Both the position numbers and the translations under genes were made by a program. A DNA stretch of 64,000 nt from Hyphomonadaceae bacterium (lineage in GTDB: Bacteria > Pseudomonadota > Alphaproteobacteria > Caulobacterales > Hyphomonadaceae): contig JADKDU010000001.1 in assembly GCA_016714495.1 (NCBI GenBank), forward strand, positions 496,001 through 560,000. Direction: 5' to 3'. A model generated the notes under the pieces. The model was not told the origin of the DNA. It did not search any database and was given only the letters and a program-made list of their open reading frames with translations. Positions 34,238 through 42,468 of this stretch are shown one piece after another (the first letter of the stretch is position 1; each line of letters opens with the position of its first letter).

Positions 34238-34713
34238 AGCTTCGTCCGCTGAAACGGCTTGCCGCGATCTTCGGCTGCACCATGGTGCTCGCCGCGGCGA
34301 TGCCCGCGTTCGCGGACGATATTGCGGGCGACTGGCTATTCGACACATCCAAGTTCGCAGACAATGACTGCCAGATTTCGGGCCGGATGACGTTCACGCC
34401 GACCAAGGTGAAGAACACCTACACCTGCCTGTTCGTGTCGGAGCAGATCTGCGGCAAGCTCAACGGCAACCTCTACATCAAGGTGCAGCAGTCGTGCACC
34501 GCGCAACGCATTGGCAAGCAAGTCGCGATCAAGACCAAGGTCGACAAGGTGCTCGATCGCAAGCCGAAGATTCCCTACCCCGAGGACTGGTACCTCGCCG
34601 ACAACTTCATCGTGCAGCTCTCGAACAACAAGGCCGAGATGAACGGCGAGCACTATGACGAGCAACGCAATCTCAAGGCGCGCTTTTGGCGCGATGTCGA
34701 GCTGGTCGGATAA
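34234..34713 (+). CDS. Exported four-cysteine protein, paralogue A of three
   Basis: A 159-residue Sec-exported protein (signal ending near PAFAD), ATGA-coupled to nadA. The mature domain begins DIAGDWLFDTSKF. It contains four cysteines in a pattern shared with the next two genes: NDCQISGRMTF, YTCLFVS, QICGK and QSCTA. It ends FWRDVELVG. The pattern predicts a small disulfide-bonded, beta-rich domain, reminiscent in layout of lipocalin-like or Inh-type beta barrels, though I can assign no family. A periplasmic protein made in step with quinolinate synthase is unexpected. Confidence 0.8.
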   Translation: MKLRPLKRLAAIFGCTMVLAAAMPAFADDIAGDWLFDTSKFADNDCQISGRMTFTPTKVKNTYTCLFVSEQICGKLNGNLYIKVQQSCTAQRIGKQVAIKTKVDKVLDRKPKIPYPEDWYLADNFIVQLSNNKAEMNGEHYDEQRNLKARFWRDVELVG

Positions 34714-34734
34714 CATGACGATGGCGGGGACGGC

Positions 34735-35220
34735 ATGAAGCACGCTCGTCGCCTCGGCCTCGCCGCCGTCATCGCCACCTGTTTCCTCGCCGCTTTGCCC
34801 GCCGGCGCTCAGGCGCCATCGGACATCTCCGGCGCCTGGAAATTCAAGACCGATGTGCTGCCCAACAAGGGCTGCATCATCTCCGGCGACATGACATTCA
34901 AGCGGGTCGCAAAAACAAGCGATTATGCGTGCAGCTTTGTCAGCCGCGAGGATTGCGACCGTCCGGGCGGGCCAACCTTCACGCTGGTGAAGCAGTTGTG
35001 CACCGCCAAGACCGTGAAAGGCGAGATCGTGATCACCTCCACCATCGATCGCATTCTCGATGCAGGCCCGGCCGCTTTCAAAGAGTCGATGTTCGCTTCG
35101 CAAGCCTACGCGCCGGATCATTTCAAGGTCCATCCGAGCAAGGGCGAGCTGATCGGCATCTTCCATTCCAGCCGTGAGGCCGGCGTGCGCTTCTGGCGCA
35201 AGCAGGACCTGGTGGGATGA
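34735..35220 (+). CDS. Exported four-cysteine protein, paralogue B of three
   Basis: A 161-residue exported protein (signal ending PAGAQ). It starts DISGAWKFKTDVL and keeps the four cysteines (KGCIISGDMTF, YACSFVS, EDCDR, QLCTA) and the C-terminal FWRKQDLVG. It is clearly related to the preceding and following genes, so it arose by tandem duplication. The only non-overlapping junction of the set lies before it (21 bp). Its stop overlaps the start of paralogue C. No function is known. Confidence 0.8.
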   Translation: MKHARRLGLAAVIATCFLAALPAGAQAPSDISGAWKFKTDVLPNKGCIISGDMTFKRVAKTSDYACSFVSREDCDRPGGPTFTLVKQLCTAKTVKGEIVITSTIDRILDAGPAAFKESMFASQAYAPDHFKVHPSKGELIGIFHSSREAGVRFWRKQDLVG

Positions 35221-35687
35221 GCCTGCGCACAATCATTCCCTGCCTCGTCGCGATAGCGCTCGCCCTTCCGGGGGCATCCGCCCAACCGAAGCGGCATGAG
35301 CCGGCGGGCAGCTGGGGCTTCAAGAGTGAGCCCATGAGCTATGGCTGTGTCCTGTCGGGCGACATGACGATCAGCCAGACCAGCGACAAGAGTTACAAGT
35401 GCACGTTCACCGCAGTGTGGGCGTGCAAGCTTCGCCTGCCCCGATCCGTGCAGACCGAGCAGAGCTGCATCGCGACGCAGACCGGCGACAACGTCATCAT
35501 CACCAGCCGGATGACCAAGATCAGCAAGGTCGATCCCGCCGACATGCTGGAAATGATGCGGCAGAACTATGCAGCCGATCACTTCACGCTGAAGATCAAT
35601 GCGCGTGGCGACGAGATGGATGGAATCTTCAAATCGTATGGCCAGGCTCCCGTAAAATTCCGCAAGCGTCTGGACCTGATCGGATGA
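35217..35687 (+). CDS. Exported four-cysteine protein, paralogue C of three
   Basis: A 156-residue exported protein with signal sequence ending near ASAQP. GSWGFKSEP, YGCVLSGDMTI, YKCTFTA, WACKL, QSCIA and the final RKRLDLIG align with paralogues A and B. ATGA overlap with B shows translational coupling, and nadB starts seven bases after its stop. It is the most divergent of the trio in the middle section. Confidence 0.8.
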   Translation: MSLRTIIPCLVAIALALPGASAQPKRHEPAGSWGFKSEPMSYGCVLSGDMTISQTSDKSYKCTFTAVWACKLRLPRSVQTEQSCIATQTGDNVIITSRMTKISKVDPADMLEMMRQNYAADHFTLKINARGDEMDGIFKSYGQAPVKFRKRLDLIG

Positions 35688-35694
35688 TGATCCC

Positions 35695-37224
35695 GTGACG
35701 TCCAATCGCGACATCCTCATCGTCGGCGGAGGACTGGCCGGGCTTTTCCTCGCGCTGAAACTTGCGCCACGACGTTGCACAGTCATTGCGTTGGCGCCGC
35801 TTGGCCAAGCCGCAGCCTCCGCCTGGGCGCAGGGCGGCCTTGCTGCTGCGTTGTCGTCCGAAGACGAGCCTTCCCTGCATGCTTCAGACACGCTTGCGGC
35901 CGGCGCTGGCATTGTCGACCCGGTTGTCGCGCGGCTGATTGCTGAAGATGGGCCTGCACGCGTGCGCGACCTGCTCGCGTTGGGCGTGCCGTTCGATCGC
36001 ACGGCGGATGGCGAGTTGGCGCTGTCGCTCGAAGCCGCCCATTCGCGGGCGCGCGTCGCGCGTGTATCGGGCGATCTTGCCGGCAAGGCGATCATGGAAG
36101 CGTTGACCTACGCGGTCGCGGCCTCTTCGCATATCGAGGTGATCGAGAGCGTAAAGGCGCTGGCGCTGCTGCAGGACGTGAATGGCCGTGTCGCTGGCGT
36201 GCTGGCGCAGGAAAAATCCGGCGGCGTGTTCCAGCTACGCGCCGCGGAGACGATCCTATGCGCAGGCGGATCGGGCGGGCTCTATGCGATCACAACCAAT
36301 CCGAAATCCTCGCAGGGCGACGCTGTCGCGATGGCCTATCATTCCGGTGCGGTGATCGCGGATCCCGAATTCGTGCAATTCCATCCGACAGCCATCGACA
36401 TCGGCCGCGACCCCGCCCCGCTGGCGACGGAAGCGCTCCGCGGTGAAGGCGCCCATCTGGTCGATGCAACCGGCCGCGCCTTCATGGGGGACTATCACAA
36501 GCTTGGCGACTTGGCGCCGCGCGACGAGGTTGCGCGCGCCATTCATGCCGAGCGTGAGGCCGGGCGCGGCGCTTTCCTCGATTGTCGCAAGGCGATCGGC
36601 ATGCATTTCCCCGGTCACTTCCCGACCGTGTTCGAGGCTTGCCGCTCCGCTGGCGTCGATCCACGTGTCGCGCCAATACCGGTTGCACCGGCGATGCATT
36701 ATCACATGGGCGGGGTGGTGACGGACCTGTGGGGGCGCACGTCGCTGGAGGGGCTGTCGGCATGCGGGGAGAGTGCGTCAACGGGCGCGCATGGCGGCAA
36801 TAGGCTGGCGTCCAATTCTCTGCTCGAGGCGGTGGTGTTTGCCGAACGCGCGGCGCGGCGCCTGAAAGGCGCGACGCTGATCCAACCTATCGAGGCAGGC
36901 GCGATTGCGCCCCCTGAGATGAAGGAGCTGTCGATGATCGAATTGCGCAAGCGGATGCACTCACAGGTCGGCGTGGTGCGTGAGGCGCGGGGGCTGGCGG
37001 CGACGCTCGACTGGATGGATGCGGCTTTCGACAATGTAGGGCCGGCGCGAGCCTTGGTGGCGGCGCGGCTAATCGCGGCGGGCGCGCTGGCGCGCGAGGA
37101 GAGCCGCGGCGGGCACTATCGGTCGGACTTTCCAGAGACGCTTGCTCCGCATCGCACCTTCATCCGCCGTGGTTCCGACGGCGCCCCCATGATCCAGCAT
37201 TCCGCCATTGCGGAAGGAGTCTGA
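35695..37224 (+). CDS. nadB: L-aspartate oxidase
   Basis: A 509-residue flavoprotein oxidising L-aspartate to iminoaspartate for NadA. The FAD-binding GGGLAGLFLALKL is at the N-terminus, and the succinate dehydrogenase-like substrate region has EFVQFHPTAID and GAHLVDATGRAFMGDYH. The C-terminal GAHGGNRLASNSLLEAVVF is typical. Start is GTG at 35695. nadC follows with its GTG one base after the nadB stop. Confidence 0.95.
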   Translation: MTSNRDILIVGGGLAGLFLALKLAPRRCTVIALAPLGQAAASAWAQGGLAAALSSEDEPSLHASDTLAAGAGIVDPVVARLIAEDGPARVRDLLALGVPFDRTADGELALSLEAAHSRARVARVSGDLAGKAIMEALTYAVAASSHIEVIESVKALALLQDVNGRVAGVLAQEKSGGVFQLRAAETILCAGGSGGLYAITTNPKSSQGDAVAMAYHSGAVIADPEFVQFHPTAIDIGRDPAPLATEALRGEGAHLVDATGRAFMGDYHKLGDLAPRDEVARAIHAEREAGRGAFLDCRKAIGMHFPGHFPTVFEACRSAGVDPRVAPIPVAPAMHYHMGGVVTDLWGRTSLEGLSACGESASTGAHGGNRLASNSLLEAVVFAERAARRLKGATLIQPIEAGAIAPPEMKELSMIELRKRMHSQVGVVREARGLAATLDWMDAAFDNVGPARALVAARLIAAGALAREESRGGHYRSDFPETLAPHRTFIRRGSDGAPMIQHSAIAEGV

Positions 37225-37225
37225 C

Positions 37226-38089
37226 GTGTCTGATCAACTGCCCATTCCCTTCCTGCCCGACATCATCATCGAGCCGTTGGTGCGCCTTGCCCTCGCTGAA
37301 GACTTCGGACGCGGCGGCGACATCACGACCGATGCCGTGATACCGGCAGCGACGCGCATGCGGGCGGTGATTGGGGCCCGGGAGGGGGGCGTGGCGGCCG
37401 GCTATGATGCGGCGTGGCTGGCGCTGCGGATGGTCGATCCAGATGCAATGTGGACTACGTTGGTTCAAGAAGGCATGGCGTTCGAGAAAGGCGCTGCGCT
37501 TGTTCGCATCGAAGGCTCGGCGCGCAGCGTGTTGATGGCTGAGCGCGTGATGCTGAACTTCGTCGGGCCGCTGTCGGGCGTTGCAACGCTGACATCGAAG
37601 TTTGTCGCCGAGGCCAAGGGCACGAGCGCGAAGATCACCTGCACGCGAAAGACGACGCCGGGGTTTCGGGCGCTGGAGAAGCGCGCGGTGCGGCTGGGCG
37701 GCGGTGTGAACCATCGGCTCGGGCTCGATGACGCCATCCTGATCAAGGACAATCATATTGCGGCTGCCGGCGGCGTTGCGGCGGCGCTGAAGCGCGCGCG
37801 GACAGCGGTGGGACACCTGCGCGCGATCGAGATCGAGGTGGATGGGCTGGATCAGCTGCGCGAGGCCCTACCCTTCAGGCCGGATGCGGTGCTGCTCGAC
37901 AACATGTCGACGGCGATGCTGGTCGAGGCGGTCGGGATCGTGGGCGATATCGCCAAGACAGAAGCGTCAGGCGGCGTCAGGCTCGAGACCGTGAAGGCGA
38001 TTGCGCAGACGGGCGTGGATTATATTTCCGCGGGCGCACTGACGCACTCGGCGGTCAATCTCGATGTCGGACTGGATTTCGAAGGCTAG
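37226..38089 (+). CDS. nadC: Nicotinate-nucleotide pyrophosphorylase (quinolinate phosphoribosyltransferase)
   Basis: A 287-residue enzyme turning quinolinate and PRPP into nicotinate mononucleotide. Motifs are LAEDFGRGGDITTDAV, the basic substrate site TCTRKTTPGFRALEK, VRLGGGVNHRLGLDDAILIKDNH (in two parts), EIEVDGLDQ and the phosphate-binding SAGALTHSA. The start is GTG at 37226, with GGAAGGAG upstream inside nadB. Its TAG abuts the stop of the convergent cell-wall hydrolase gene. Confidence 0.95.
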   Translation: MSDQLPIPFLPDIIIEPLVRLALAEDFGRGGDITTDAVIPAATRMRAVIGAREGGVAAGYDAAWLALRMVDPDAMWTTLVQEGMAFEKGAALVRIEGSARSVLMAERVMLNFVGPLSGVATLTSKFVAEAKGTSAKITCTRKTTPGFRALEKRAVRLGGGVNHRLGLDDAILIKDNHIAAAGGVAAALKRARTAVGHLRAIEIEVDGLDQLREALPFRPDAVLLDNMSTAMLVEAVGIVGDIAKTEASGGVRLETVKAIAQTGVDYISAGALTHSAVNLDVGLDFEG

Positions 38090-39064
38090 CTAGAGCGGGC
38101 GGGCGTCGGCGACTTGCGTGGCCGGGATCGGCGCGGGCGAAGCAGCCGTCTCGGCGAAGACCGGAACCAGCGACACTGAAGCCGGTGCTTCGAGATCGGC
38201 CAGCTCTTCGCCGACTGCGAGGAAGGCGGGCGGCGGCACTTCGGTGTCGTTCACTTCCTGGGCCTGCAGCGCGATGCGAGCGGTGGTCCATTCAGCCGGC
38301 GTCTTCGGAAAGCGATAGAAGATGTGCGTGCCGATGACTTTCGTCTCGACCATGCCAGCCTTCCAGTACGGATTCACATAGTCGGTGTGATAGTGCGTCG
38401 CCTTGTTGGTGACCGGCGTGTTGAGGCCGAGCATCACGTTGAGGGCCACGGCCTTGGCGCGGTCCCAGGCTTCGCCGCGCGGCTTGTGAGCCAGCGAGCC
38501 GTCGCAGGTGAAGGTGAACTGGCAGCCCGTGTCGCGGTAGTGCCCCTGATAGACCACGGCGCAGACGGTTTTCGGGAAGCGCGGATCGCGAACCCGGTTC
38601 ATGACGACTTCGGCCACAGCCATCTGGCCGACCGTGTCTTCCGAGCGGGCTTCGAAATAGACGGCCTCTGCAAGGCAATCGATCTCGTCCTGCTCGGAGC
38701 GGCCATTGCCGAGATTCTCGAGGGTGAAGCCGACGAGGCCGCGCAGGGCGAAACTGTCGCGCGAGCGGGTGCTGACATCGAGGTCCTCGGCGGTGATGAC
38801 GGGCGAGGACGCCGCCTGCGCCAACAGGGCTTCGGAACTGATCTTGTTGGTGAACGACACCAGACGGACGGGTGACTGGCCGTCGGCGGCGGCTTCAGCG
38901 GCGATGGACTGGGCGAGCACAATGGCGTCGGCGCGATAGGCTTCCTGAGCCTTCTGGTCGCCAAAGCGTTGCGCAATGAAGGGACCGCCAAGCGCGAACA
39001 CGCTTGCGCAAGCGACGATCGTCAGCGCGCGCTGACGGGTCTGCCGTTTGTCGGCGTCCGACAT
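38090..39064 (-). CDS. Cell-wall hydrolase, SleB/CwlJ type
   Basis: A 324-residue protein with an N-terminal membrane anchor (LTIVACASVFALGGPFIA). In the middle lies the Hydrolase_2 domain: CLAEAVYFEARSEDTVGQMA, VVMNRVRDPRFPKTVCAVVY and CQFTFTCDG, with the catalytic Glu in YFEARSE. SleB/CwlJ enzymes cleave peptidoglycan as lytic transglycosylases or amidases; in non-sporeformers they remodel the wall. The C-terminal ~80 residues are variable. Start at 39064; the frame to 39355 continues without support. Confidence 0.88.
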   Translation of the reverse strand: MSDADKRQTRQRALTIVACASVFALGGPFIAQRFGDQKAQEAYRADAIVLAQSIAAEAAADGQSPVRLVSFTNKISSEALLAQAASSPVITAEDLDVSTRSRDSFALRGLVGFTLENLGNGRSEQDEIDCLAEAVYFEARSEDTVGQMAVAEVVMNRVRDPRFPKTVCAVVYQGHYRDTGCQFTFTCDGSLAHKPRGEAWDRAKAVALNVMLGLNTPVTNKATHYHTDYVNPYWKAGMVETKVIGTHIFYRFPKTPAEWTTARIALQAQEVNDTEVPPPAFLAVGEELADLEAPASVSLVPVFAETAASPAPIPATQVADARPL

Positions 39065-39828
39065 CCTGACCCACCACGTGACGACTGCTGTAGCCGCAGC
39101 CTCTAGATGACCTAGGATAAGGCCGTAAGCTTTCGGGAGATTTAACACCCCAGGCTTCCCCTTAATCTTCGTAAACCAAAAAACGGTTTGGACGCCCGCG
39201 CGCGTCCGGAAGTGACACTCCAACCAACACCCTGTCGCTTGTCGTTTTATGAGCTGTGCGACGTCCAGCCGCCCTACCGGGCCCTTTGATACCGGGCAAC
39301 CCCGGACTTCTCTGGGGACGTATCGCAAATCCCGCGCCAGGGAGAGCAGCCACAAATCCGGATCACCCCGGAGGCGAGCTGTTAACCATCTGCGTTTGCG
39401 ATTAGCCCCTGTTTTCAGGCCGGTCTGTGCGGCCCGAGGAGTCCAGATAGAACGGGGCGACCTTTGGGCAACACCCGGAGCGATTCACTGTAACAGTGAA
39501 TTGAGGTTGCTTTTCCTTGAGAACGTAGGGGAAACATCCTTCTATGGATAAGTTTGCGCCACCCAGGTTGGGACGTAGGCGGACGGTTTCGCGACATCTC
39601 ATTTCAGCCTGCCCGCTCGCGCCGCAGAAGGTTGAGGACCAATTGGGAATGCCGCCGGAGGAGACGCCCTTGGGGTCGAGCATGAGGCGCGCTCTCTCAA
39701 TCGAACCAGCGCGCTGTCCGGGATGCTTCTAGCGCGTGTCCCTCCCCGAACGATGGAGCGGGGCGCTTGGGTCAGCGCCGTGGGCAGGCCTGTTCCGCAT
39801 TGCTGGGAGATACGCGTCATCACGCGCT
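39065..39828. other. Gene-free stretch upstream of the cell-wall hydrolase
   Basis: No supported gene. It contains TTAACCAT at 39382-39389, which matches the half-site of the alphaproteobacterial cell-cycle regulator CtrA. It also contains ATTCACTG and CAGTGAAT, perfect eight-base inverted arms around TAA (39483-39501), a possible operator. A 62-codon frame at 39544 has GTAGGGG upstream but a low-complexity product and is not called. Confidence 0.35.
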
Positions 39829-40336
39829 CCGATCGGCCGTTTTATTCCCGCTGTGGCGATTGGATTGCTGATCGACGCGCCACGGGGGAAACCCCAGGGG
39901 CCTTAGCTCCATTGCCAGTGGTGACCGTGCAACGTGTCAGGGCCTTGCCGAGAAAGCCCTCGAGCCTCCGGTTGTGTCCGCAGGCAATGCCTGCAGCGTT
40001 CGTTTCGCCTCGCAACCAGGAAGGGTCGAATACGCCCGCCCGCAGTCGTGATTGGCTTACTTGATGGGACGCTGTCGAGTTCCCAAGACGCCGCTGGCCA
40101 TGCGACCGACGTCCCGACATCGGAAGCAGGGGTCGACTTCGGACCTGCCTCTCGTCAGGACGCGGGCGGCATAACCTTGCGCCGGAGGCCGGTGGAATCT
40201 GGCGGGCGCTATCCTACAGGGTTTGCAAGCAAGCCCCATGAATTCTTGAGCGAAGGCTTTTCGCCATCCTCTGAATTGGGAGCCAGTGATCGCGCACTCC
40301 CTGCGTTCGGCGAGCACGCCCTCGTCCTGCGAGGCG
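39829..40336 (-). repeat. Dispersed repeat, arm 2 of the long inverted pair, longer form
   Basis: 40039-40336 is the inverted counterpart of 23051-23346. 39829-39851 matches the far end of arm 1. The 187 bp between (39852-40038) are absent from arm 1. Inside arm 2, CCCGCTGTGGCGATTGG (39847 on) and CCCGCAGTCGTGATTGG (40039 on) are similar starts, suggesting two head-to-tail related units of which arm 1 is a recombined form. It ends 36 bp before the phoX stop. Confidence 0.82.
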
Positions 40337-40371
40337 GTCTTCGGCCCCCTCGGGATGAGGGCGTTCCGCGG

Positions 40372-41817
40372 TCAGGTCATCTGGCGCGCGTTGCGGTGGA
40401 CCGACGTCCAGTCGCCGGTGATGGCGAGAGTGATGCCGGGGTTCTGGATGTTGACGAACAGTGTTGCGCCATCGGGCGAGAAGCAGGCGCCGCAGAACTC
40501 CGACTTGCCGGGATCGGCGTTGCGCGCGAGCGTGTAGATCAGGCCGTCGGGCGCGATGGCGCGGATGAAGTTGTCGCCCTCGCCATCCTCGCAGACGATG
40601 AGTTCGCCGCGCTGCGAGGCGACGATGTTGTCGCAATACTCAAAATCCGATTCGCCCGTGCTTTCGACAAAAAGCTCCAGCTCGGCCGGCGCTTCCGCCT
40701 CGCGCGGGGAGCCTTCGAACAGGCTGGGAATGTAGCGCCAGATCTGGCCGATCTGTGCGGCGCCGCCTGACGTGCACGCGAAGTAGACTGCGGGGCCAGC
40801 CGCCTCAAGTGCGAGCGCCATGCCCTCGCCCCGTGCGAATACGGCGGCGCCGCTATTGCGGCCGCGCATGCGGAGGTCGCTGTCGGGAGCTTCGACATCA
40901 GCCATGTCGATCCAGCGCACGGCATAGCGGCGATTCTGGACCATCCGGAGCGCGGGATCACCGCCCTGCTCCCTCGACCAGTTGCGCGTGTCGGCGGCGG
41001 GTTGCTCGACCAGGGCGAGCGCCTGCAGGCGGCCGCCCTTTGCGAGTTCGCCGCGCGCATTGGGCAGGAAACGGTAGAACAGGGAATCGCCCATGTCCTC
41101 GGTGAGGTAGACAATACCGGTCGCGGGATCGACCGCGGCGGCTTCGTGCCGGAAACGGCCCATGGCGCGCAGCGGAGCCGGTTGAACCAGCGCGGTGGCG
41201 TGCGCCGGCACTTCGAAGATGAAGCCGTGATGCTTGCCGCCCCCGGCGCCGGCGACGATGTCGGTTTCCTCGCAGGAGAGCCATGACCCCCACGGCGTCG
41301 GCCCGCCGGCGCAGTTGACTGCGGTGCCCGCGAGCGACAAGTGCGTGCGCTCGACGCGTTTTGTCTTGAGGTTCACCAGCGTCGTTGTTGTGCCGCCGGC
41401 GAATGGCTTTCCGCTGTGCGACAGATCGTAGATCCGGTCCTGTGCTACCCGTCGTGCGCGCGACAGGTCTACACCGAAGGCGGAGACAGGCGACGTTGCG
41501 CCCAGCTCGTGATTGCGGACGAGAAGGCAGCGACTGGGATCACCCTCGACGGGGAAAGCGGCCATGCCGTCATGCGCGCCGGGTTCGAGGAGACCGTCGG
41601 ACATCTCCATGCCGGTGCGCGAAAGGACGGCGTAGGAAAGACCCGGCGCGAGGTCGAGCAGGCCGGCGGGATCTGGACGGACCGCGAGGGCGGAAACACG
41701 CTGGATGATGTGCGGGCGCGTGACCGTGGTGGCGCAGGCGCCAAGAAGCTGCAGCGCCGGGGCGGCGATAGCGACGCTAGCGGCGGAGCGGATGAGGTGG
41801 CGGCGGGAAAGAAGCAT
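40372..41817 (-). CDS. PhoX-like alkaline phosphatase (DUF839)
   Basis: A 481-residue exported protein with an RR-type (Tat) signal (LLSRRHLIRSAASVAIAAPA). PhoX-family features are seen: CLLVRNHELG, NCAGGPTPWGSWLSCEET, GRFRHEAAAVDP, VYLTEDMGDSLFYRFLP and SEFCGACFSPDGATLFVNIQ. PhoX is a Ca/Fe-dependent periplasmic phosphomonoesterase. With the phoD-like gene at 16 kb it is a second periplasmic phosphatase in the window. Not clustered with Pho regulators. Confidence 0.88.
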   Translation of the reverse strand: MLLSRRHLIRSAASVAIAAPALQLLGACATTVTRPHIIQRVSALAVRPDPAGLLDLAPGLSYAVLSRTGMEMSDGLLEPGAHDGMAAFPVEGDPSRCLLVRNHELGATSPVSAFGVDLSRARRVAQDRIYDLSHSGKPFAGGTTTTLVNLKTKRVERTHLSLAGTAVNCAGGPTPWGSWLSCEETDIVAGAGGGKHHGFIFEVPAHATALVQPAPLRAMGRFRHEAAAVDPATGIVYLTEDMGDSLFYRFLPNARGELAKGGRLQALALVEQPAADTRNWSREQGGDPALRMVQNRRYAVRWIDMADVEAPDSDLRMRGRNSGAAVFARGEGMALALEAAGPAVYFACTSGGAAQIGQIWRYIPSLFEGSPREAEAPAELELFVESTGESDFEYCDNIVASQRGELIVCEDGEGDNFIRAIAPDGLIYTLARNADPGKSEFCGACFSPDGATLFVNIQNPGITLAITGDWTSVHRNARQMT

Positions 41818-41913
41818 GGCGGCCTCCGGGCTGGATGCCGCGATCTAGCGCCGTCTTGGCGGAATGTAGCGTGAAGGTTTTGTGGCGAGCGCACGCCGCC
41901 GGCTAGACGTGCG

Positions 41914-42399
41914 TCAGGAGTAGACCAGCTCGATCCAGAGACGATAAGGCGCCGGCTTACCGCTGACGACTTCCTCGAGAACGACCACCCATTCCAGATA
42001 CTCGAAATCGCCACTGCCGACATATGACATACCGGCGGCGAGACGACTGCCGTCCACGGGTTCCGCCTCGATCTTCATGGCGCTGGCTTTCCACGCAGAC
42101 AGGCACGGAGCAATGGCGGCGACGTTCGTATTGTAGGCCTGAACGGCGTCTGCCTGCGACGGGAAGCTCCAAATGCAGGAGTGAATGGCATCCAGGAACA
42201 GGTCGACCGAGCATTCGTTTGCACCCGCTATCAGGTAGGTGCTTTCATAGAGATCGTCGTCGATTTCATCGCCTGCGAGGCTTTCAAAGTCCTCACCGGA
42301 CGCGGCCGCTATGCGGCTGACGTCCGCGCAGGTGACCTGGGCGTGAGCGACAGGCGCCGACGCCAGTGCGGCAGCGATGGCTGCGTATGCGAACTTCAT
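41914..42399 (-). CDS. Exported protein of unknown function
   Basis: A 161-residue protein; start at 42399 with GGGGGA upstream. A Sec signal (MKFAYAAIAAALASAPVAHAQ) leads to a domain with four cysteines (VTCADV, NECSV, HSCIW, APCLS), likely two disulfides. It ends with a strand-rich stretch YLEWVVVLEEV and RLWIELVYS. I recognise no family. It lies on the same strand as ppdK and 69 bp downstream of it, so it could be at the end of the glyS-ppdK operon. Confidence 0.7.
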   Translation of the reverse strand: MKFAYAAIAAALASAPVAHAQVTCADVSRIAAASGEDFESLAGDEIDDDLYESTYLIAGANECSVDLFLDAIHSCIWSFPSQADAVQAYNTNVAAIAPCLSAWKASAMKIEAEPVDGSRLAAGMSYVGSGDFEYLEWVVVLEEVVSGKPAPYRLWIELVYS

Positions 42400-42468
42400 G
42401 GCAGTCCCCCGGGACAGAGAGCGCAAACCTCGCTGGCGCCGGGAGGCGCGTCAAGCGCTGTCGGGCTG

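Noticed and set aside
39934..40770. 278-codon frame spanning the repeat and the end of the phoX-like gene
   Set aside because: Half of it is repeat arm 2 and half is antisense to phoX; similar peptides in arm 1 only reflect DNA repeat identity.
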